From Arthrobotrys musiformis (lineage: Eukaryota > Ascomycota > Orbiliomycetes > Orbiliales > Orbiliaceae): DNA of 64,000 nucleotides. The notes below the pieces were generated by a model. It ran no database searches, had not been told where the DNA came from, and saw only the letters and a list, made by a program, of their open reading frames with translations. The stretch's first letter is position 1; every line of letters begins with the position of its first letter. Location: NCBI GenBank assembly GCA_036971715.1, contig JAVHJL010000001.1, positions 1,550,001-1,614,000 on the forward strand, read 5' to 3'. Positions 57,650 to 64,000 of this stretch are shown here, in pieces. The translations under genes were made by a program, and so were the position numbers.

Positions 57650-59956
57650 TCAAAACAGCAGCGCTCTTTCATGAGCAGGTATCCCCCCCGAAACGGTGTA
57701 ACAAATCACATCCCCACCGGAATAAAGCAAAAAGATCCTCCACCTGCCCCCGACCCCGCCGTGAGTATACAGCCACCGTCCTTGTCGCATCCTATTAACA
57801 TTTCGCTGTTCCCAACCTTGAACGGGGGCGACGCATACACCCACCAAAGCGAATGGTATGGCGGTATCTTGTTTTGGAAGTATGTGTTCCAAATTCATAA
57901 AATGCCTGTGGACTATTCCTCCCGTTTCCCCGCTCTCTGGTTTTGATGAGGCTTCTGAGGCTGTTTCTGTTGATGGGGGGGTTACTTTTGGCGGCCGCGA
58001 CCTGATCATTCTTACCAGCGCGACCCGGCCGTCTTGTCTACCGATCACGTATAATGACAACGCCGGTATGTAAGCGTGCATATTCATCCTTAGCGGGTAG
58101 TTGCTCGTCTGCGCCGCGATCGTGATACCATCCGCCGGTATCAAGTTCCTTAACGTCAGCAGGCTGTTGAGATGGACGGATTGGGGTTCGTAGATGAAGT
58201 GTGGAGATCGTGGAGGATCTTTGGGTATGATGAGTTTTAGGTCGAATTCCTTAGAGTGGATTATGAACGATGGGGGTGGATACTCCCAGGGGAGGTCTTC
58301 CTCGTTTTGTTCTGGTGTGGGGATGGATATTAGGCCGGAGGGGTCTGGATCGGGGCTCAGTGAGTCTGATCTGGTGATGGGGCCGTAGGCAGTCGACTGC
58401 ATTTCTTCCGTGACCTGAAGATCTTCCCCCGTTTCTCCTTCTGATGTATTTGTTCCATTTGCGATCTCATCTTCGCCCTCCGAAAGGTCCTCGGCTTCGT
58501 GAGATAGAATAGCCTCTTCTAGCGCAGTAAAGTTCATTTCGATATCCGAATCCTCATCACTCATTTCTTCGTCATCATCGTCCTCATCCTCGTCCTCACT
58601 ATAGGACAACTCCTCACTCACGCCACCCTGATACTCCTCATCCTCCGACCCACCAGCATAAAGCGTCATCTGCACATCACTCGCCCAATCTTCCTCGTCA
58701 TCGTCATCCTCGTCATCATCGTTAAACCGTCGGTCCGCAAAACTCAATAATCCCCTTCTAACAGCCTTTTGCGCCTCCTCTCTCGCCTTCTCAATCATCT
58801 CCTTGAACTCTTCGTTCTCAACCCATAAAAAATTGCTCTCGCACAAGAAAGTCACCGTCCATCCTTGTCCGTTAAACGCAGTCATCGTACTCGTCCCCCT
58901 CAACAAATCGTATAATATCACCGAACCGCTGATATCTGTCGTCGCCAACCACCGTCCGGTATCATCGTCCAAAAATGCCACACACGGTAGATTATGATGG
59001 TTTGCAGAGAGTATAATCGGATCCTCCGCGCCTTTGGGAGATCTGGTGGGGTCTATACTCTCACTCCCCATTTCGAACACAAATATCTTGGTGGTGTTCG
59101 AGGAAATAGCGATCAATCGCTTTTTCTGGTGTACCGCTATCCCCCACGCGGTCTTTTGCACATCAAACCATATATCCATATTCCCGTTCCGTTGGAGTAG
59201 ATGTTTCGTGTACCATAGCGTTACATACCCGGAGTCGTTGGCAACGAGGAGGACTTCTTCGTTACCCAAGTCTGCTACGATCATGTTGTTTATCGTGTGT
59301 GGGGTTTGGCGGTCGATGAAGCCTTGGGTTCGCAGTTGGGGGAGTTCTTCGGGGCCATGGAGGGTTAGGAGGGGTTTGGAAGAGAGGCTCTGACAGGGGT
59401 AGGTCGGGACGAAGACTTTGACTTTGGAGGATTTGGCGATGAAGAGGAAGTTATAACGTTTTGAGCAGGCGACCTGTATATTTTAACCCACAGATTAGTT
59501 TTGATGCATATCGATATATTGGTATTATGGCAGCACGGACCAGATTGTTCCTATACAATCCAATTGAATGGGAATGGTGAGCCTATTTTTAAAAAATCCC
59601 ATATTATCAAAACCGAATGTCTACTCCAATAACTCCAAAATGATAGGAAACCATCATACATCTACGGAAGGAATTCAGAATAAACGGTTAGCATCACGAG
59701 TCTAACCCAATTCTGTATCAAAAGCACCGGGAACGTATTGGTATGGACGTATTGGTGCAGCCCGGAGGTATGGTAAGGTAAGGGACACACCTTCTTCGTC
59801 TCCCTTGAACGACGACCTGCCCGCGAGCTCGACCTTGACCTGGTGGTACGCAGAGGTATCCTTGAGGGGGGCTTGGCCCATCCTATGCGTCGTGGATTGC
59901 CAAGGTGTGTACCCGCCAGCGCCGGCGCCGGTCCCTGGTCGGGTCGACGTCGCCAT
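57650..59956 (-). CDS. CRT10: Crt10-like WD/beta-propeller protein
   Basis: Proposed exons complement(join(57650..59473,59557..59582,59791..59956)) encode 671 residues. The 26-bp middle exon was placed because it alone connects both flanks in frame and gives Asn-Trp-Ile-Val-Ala-Cys-Ser-Lys-Arg-Tyr-Asn-Phe-Leu-Phe-Ile-Ala, expected at the start of the Crt10 propeller. Later landmarks are Val-Thr-Leu-Trp-Tyr, Ile-Phe-Val-Phe-Glu, Trp-Gly-Ile-Ala-Val and Gly-Trp-Thr-Val-Thr-Phe-Leu. Two long Asp/Glu tracts interrupt the propeller at about residues 260-340. Yeast Crt10 influences transcription of ribonucleotide reductase genes. The family call is fairly good; the 5' splice pattern is less certain. 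Confidence 0.6.
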
Positions 59957-62820
59957 TCCTTCGGCGGGAAAAAAATCTAAAGGAGTGTGTACGTATGTGC
60001 AATTCCTGATTCCTAGACTGTACTGCAGCAATCGTATATTCGGGGTCCCATACGAGGGAGCGGTTATGTGTATTCGGCGGGGTGGTGATATGAGTGCAGT
60101 GGCATGTCATATGTCCGCATCGAGTGGGTTTCGGTTCGATGTGTAGCCTGTAGTACAGACGGTACGTTCTTTGTGTGCAACCGATCATGTTTCCCGATGG
60201 AGGTCTCCTTGCATGGTAACAGCACGTGGGGTCGGTCGGCGTTTGAACCCGTTCCAATGTGTTGGGCCATGACGTTGACCTTGTTCACCTCAAAGCTAAG
60301 AGACCCTGACGTCGGCCATTACGATATCCGGCATCTTCCATTCCCTCAACCAGGGGCAAAAATATGTATATACTGGGTACTTGTACCTGTACCTGTGCAG
60401 TCCATGTGTATGCGCATGTGTATGTGTATGTATTGGTGGGTATGCAGGTTCTGGACCATGCCCCAATCAATATACTCGACACAGAAGGGATCATGTCTGT
60501 AAGTGTGAGCGAACGAATGTCTGGATAATGCAGGCGGTTAGCAGGGCGGCCGCAGGTGCATTGCGCGACATAATCTTATCGCATAATCAAATCAGCGGAT
60601 CTGATAAAATTTCATCACTCAATATAATCCGTACAAGACAGTCCAGTATGCCATACAAGTACGGAGTATACCGAGGGAATATTGTGTTATGGCCATTTAA
60701 ATGGCCATATGGACGAATAAATGATGGATGGTGGCCATGATATTACGATTATAATGCATATGCTATGACGAGGAAGAAAGAGAGAGCTCCCCGTCCAAGA
60801 GAAACCATTAATCCGGCCTTCCTTGCTGATATTATCCTCGATCAAGAGATTATCTGATCCGCCTTGGAAAGAAAATCACGACAAGGGCCATCGTTGATGT
60901 CAAAAAAGATCATCTTCGAATCACAGTTTTTTTTTCTCGTCTTGGCCGCGGATGCCTGATTTTTTCTTCTTCTCATCCTCAACAAACCCAGCTTCTTCGA
61001 TCAGAAGTATATTGTATGGTATTAGCAATCGAATGTGATGGACCATGCATGTGCATCATGCACCTCGCCCGTCTTCGACTGATGTCCGTCCCGACTTGAC
61101 TACTAACTTACGCTATGTTATATATATTGTTCAAATCGATGGTCTCCGAACTCGGAGGGCAAGGGAGATCGCGGAAATCGTGGCGGCTTGAGGTTTAGTT
61201 TCTGAGTTCTGTTGCATATGCGGTGCATCGTTACTCAAGCTTTGGCTGTCCGATTCAAGCGAAAGCCACTGTCTTCAACCGACCGCGGCCATGCCAGGGA
61301 CAGATGCCCCCACATACCCACATTATATTACTTTTCCTTACTTGATTGTATATTGTTGGCACAGACATATGTGAGGACGTCCATACATATGCACCTACAA
61401 TCAGCTGGAAAGCAGCTGCTTGAATTAACTACTAATGTCGGTATGGGTGTCTGGCACTAGCCAAGGAACGTGTCCATTCCATGCAACATGCAAGCCAGAC
61501 ATCTAGATCGATCTTAATACGAAAGAAAACGTCAAGAAAACGCCAGGTTTTGCCAATACCGACCCATCGACTTTCGGGAAGTTATAAAAGTCAGGTTCCG
61601 CGTGAACCAAATCAAAGGGATCAAATGCGGAGCATGGCAATGGGAAGGGGAATTAAAAAAAAAAACCTGCCGAACGAACGAACCGTCCGAAAGAAAAGGA
61701 TGAAGGGTCTCAAATACCACTTGCCTAAACGGTGTAATCTACCTCGACCCTCCCACCCTTTTTTTTTCTTTCAGTCCAAGAAAATCTAATCAGATCCTTG
61801 AAATACCCTTGTCACCTTCAGGGTTGTTTTTTCTTACGAGAAAGAATACCGAAATCTAGAAACCTTCTCATTACGAAGAAACCCGTTTCAATTCGAAATT
61901 TGAACATGTCTTTACTTGCTAACTAGGTACCTAGCACTCAGCATGGTGGGTTTCGTTGGAAAAAACAAGCATATGCATATGCATGGCTTGCAGCAGCCTT
62001 CGCCCCGCTTCCCACAATTGCATGACCGGTACCGTCGCCTTCTTGAACGCCCACCACATCCACACACAACAATTTCCCCGAACTTCCCTTAACAAACATG
62101 ATTCTAAAGGCCAAAGACGTCAGGGTTCACATCTCAGCCATACTATGAAATATTCGGCCAATCCCCCCCAAAAAAAAAAAAAAAAATGAAGTGTCGAAGA
62201 AAAATCGTCAGCCAGGGAAAGAAAAGGAAAAAAAGTTTAAATTCTTGCTTAGGCTGGAAACCTGCGACAAAAAAGAAAAAAGAAAAAAAACAACCTCCAA
62301 CTGCTCTTCTTTACCTCTCCCAGTATTCTCCGTTAGCATGTTAGCATGCAGGGGCCCATGATGTCGACATCAATAGAGTAGAGAGAGAAGAAGAAAAATT
62401 TCTTTTTAAAAATTTCTTGACTCCTCCCGCTCCTGTCGAATTAACTAATAAGAAATATAATAACCTAGGGTTCAAGTACTCATGCAGTCAAAAACGCTCT
62501 GGAACAAAAATCTTGGGATCTACCCTTCCCTCTCTCTCATTGCTTTTGCAGAATAGAGTAAACCGTGAGCAGCGGGGTTTCCCTTTTACTTTCCCCTTGC
62601 AAGGGACAATTTGTATATATCCCACCGAGAGATCCATGGATAGTGAAGAAAAAAAATTTAATACAAAAAAAGTTTTATCTGATCTTTTGATATTTCTGAT
62701 CTTGTGAAGATCTATCTACCTTTCTTTTCTTAATTTTTCGTCTCATCGAACGTGGCCAGAGACGAATAGGCATAGGGCACCGGTGGCGCGGGGCGCAATA
62801 TATACTTAATATACCAAAAT
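59957..62820. other. long gene-free region before the ABC transporter
   Basis: 2.9 kb lying between two divergent genes. It contains TGTACC and TGTG-rich microsatellite sequence (about 60382-60432), a 22-bp perfect palindrome (60688-60709), homopurine/homopyrimidine runs and an A16-like tract near 62170. No open frame over 135 codons and none with a domain. Probably promoter and long leader DNA. Confidence 0.5.
60688..60709. repeat. 22-bp perfect palindrome
   Basis: TATGGCCATTT is followed immediately by its reverse complement, with no mismatch. A further TGGCCAT half-copy lies 25 bp downstream at about 60732. Could be a dimer binding site or a cruciform; no function known. Confidence 0.7.
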
Positions 62821-64000
62821 ATGGTGGAGCACACAGAGCCCACGGCGCCGTCGTCGACAAAGAAGCCGTCGACGCCAGATCCAAAACCACAGACACAAAG
62901 CTTCGGCCGAAAAATACAAGAAGTCGCAACAAAGAAGCTCCTCCCGGACAGCGACTACTACAAGATCTTTAAATTCTTGAAGAAGGGTAAAGAAGAGTCG
63001 TTTTCGGGGAGGAATAAAGATACTTTGATATTATGGATTGCTATTTCGCTGGCGAGTTTGTCTGGTGTTCCGCTACCGATCATTGGTGTTATTTTTGGGT
63101 ATGTTTTTTTTACATTTATATAAAAATATATCAGAGATGGTTTCATATGCTTATAATTGTATGCTTTGTTTTAAAATAGTAAAATCATCAATGAGTTCCC
63201 TCCGGAAGAACACAGTCTGCGCTTGAAGCTCATTCAAATGATGGTCGTCGGTATGATATCGCCAACACACTAAATCCAACATTCTATCTATCAAGTTGAC
63301 GACGACTGATATCCCTTTTGTCTAGCAACCATCAATTTCTTTGCGATCTGGGGTTACACATACTGTTGGGGCTATGTCGGAACAAGGATAAGCCAGAGCA
63401 TTCGAGAAGTTGTTTTGGACAAGACTTTACATATGAATATTGCTTACCATGAGACTCGAAGAGTTGACGTAAGTTCCTTTACATTCCGTGGCGCTGCCCC
63501 GGATGTTATTATATTTGGAGATGACAAAACTAAAGATACATATAGCTCGCTGGATACCTCATGGTCGATGTGCAAACAATCCAAACCGGCACGGGCGAAA
63601 AAGTCGGAATCTTCATCCAATCGATCTCGTACTTCATAACCGCAATACTAGTCGGTCTGATCCTCAACGCCAAGTTTACAGCTATCCTCATGGCGGCGGT
63701 TATCCCGTCCATTCTTTTGATTACAGTTCTCTGTGAGCGTTTGAATAGACGGTTTACGAAGCATCTTGCGGAAACTACCACCCGTGCATCGGAGATGTTG
63801 TCAGATGTGGTGAGGATGATCACTGTGATTCAATCTTTTGGACTTTCTGGGTTGTTTAGGGATAGGAATAGAGAGGTTTTGGAATCTGGAAGGTATTATG
63901 GTGTTAGGAGGTCGTTTATTATCGCGGCAAGATTGGGATTTCTGTTCTTCCTGGCGTAAGTCCTTTTTTAAAACCGGAATCGAAGCGTATAAAGCTGTCG
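62821..64000 (+). CDS. ABC transporter, ABCB/MDR type (5' part, truncated by window end)
   Basis: Four exons are visible, join(62821..63098, 63180..63250, 63326..63468, 63546..63955), then an intron that runs off the window. They give 300 residues. After a polar N-terminus come helix 1 (Leu-Trp-Ile-Ala-Ile-Ser-Leu-Ala-Ser-Leu-Ser-Gly-Val-Pro-Leu-Pro), helix 2, and the conserved loop with Arg-Ile-Ser-Gln-Ser-Ile-Arg and Asp-Val-Gln-Thr-Ile-Gln-Thr-Gly-Thr-Gly-Glu-Lys-Val-Gly. This matches the first transmembrane domain of fungal full-length MDR exporters. The nucleotide-binding domains must lie beyond the edge. Such proteins export lipophilic compounds or, in the Ste6 branch, the a-type pheromone; the substrate cannot be told. 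Confidence 0.85.

Overview
The window is nuclear DNA of a filamentous ascomycete (Pezizomycotina). Introns are short (about 55-130 bp) with GT..AG ends and CTAAC-type branch sites, genes are compact and lie on both strands, and the proteins are typical of filamentous fungi (STRIPAK Far11, fungal Asx/DEUBAD protein, DUF3684 ATPase, DUF1479 oxygenase, homoaconitase of the lysine alpha-aminoadipate pathway). The lineage cannot be fixed from sequence alone; an Orbiliomycetes-like fungus is a guess. About two dozen protein genes, one intron-bearing tRNA and long gene-poor stretches are present. Most genes needed splicing of several reading frames; the joins given keep frame throughout, but none has transcript support.

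Layout. 1-5.4 kb: the 3' end of an unidentified gene, then a small serine palmitoyltransferase subunit (-), an Asx/DEUBAD chromatin protein (-), SEC22 (+) and a dolichyl-diphosphate phosphatase (-). 5.4-9.9 kb: gene-poor DNA with one secreted, effector-like protein. 9.9-15.9 kb: DUF1479 oxygenase (+) tail-to-tail with tRNA isopentenyltransferase (-), then a MaoC hotdog protein (+) and an F-box-like protein (-). 16-21 kb: a 3.1 kb gene-free stretch ahead of an MFS sugar transporter. 23-29.6 kb: the ten-exon FAR11 gene, a GC-rich element directly behind it, and LYS4. 30-34 kb: tRNA-Met(CAT) with a 30-nt intron and two adjacent F-box genes. 34-54.9 kb: DUF3684 giant ATPase, TRS120, PRE5, VPS55, PABA synthase and an Sld7-like gene. 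56-60 kb: a mitochondrial cytochrome-b5-reductase-like protein and a Crt10-like protein. The right edge holds the start of an ABC transporter cut off by the window end.

The genes are mostly unlinked housekeeping functions: secretory traffic (SEC22, TRS120, VPS55), glycosylation lipid recycling (CAX4), sphingolipid synthesis, translation (MOD5, tRNA-Met), lysine and folate synthesis, protein turnover (PRE5, F-box proteins) and signalling (FAR11). No biosynthetic cluster, integrated virus or complete transposon is evident. The items most worth follow-up are the open frame that continues 110 codons past the FAR11 stop into a hairpin-rich GC island, the HExxH-type motif at the C-terminus of the Hsp90-like ATPase, the secreted four-cysteine proprotein in an isolated gene-poor tract, and several long perfect palindromes in intergenic DNA.
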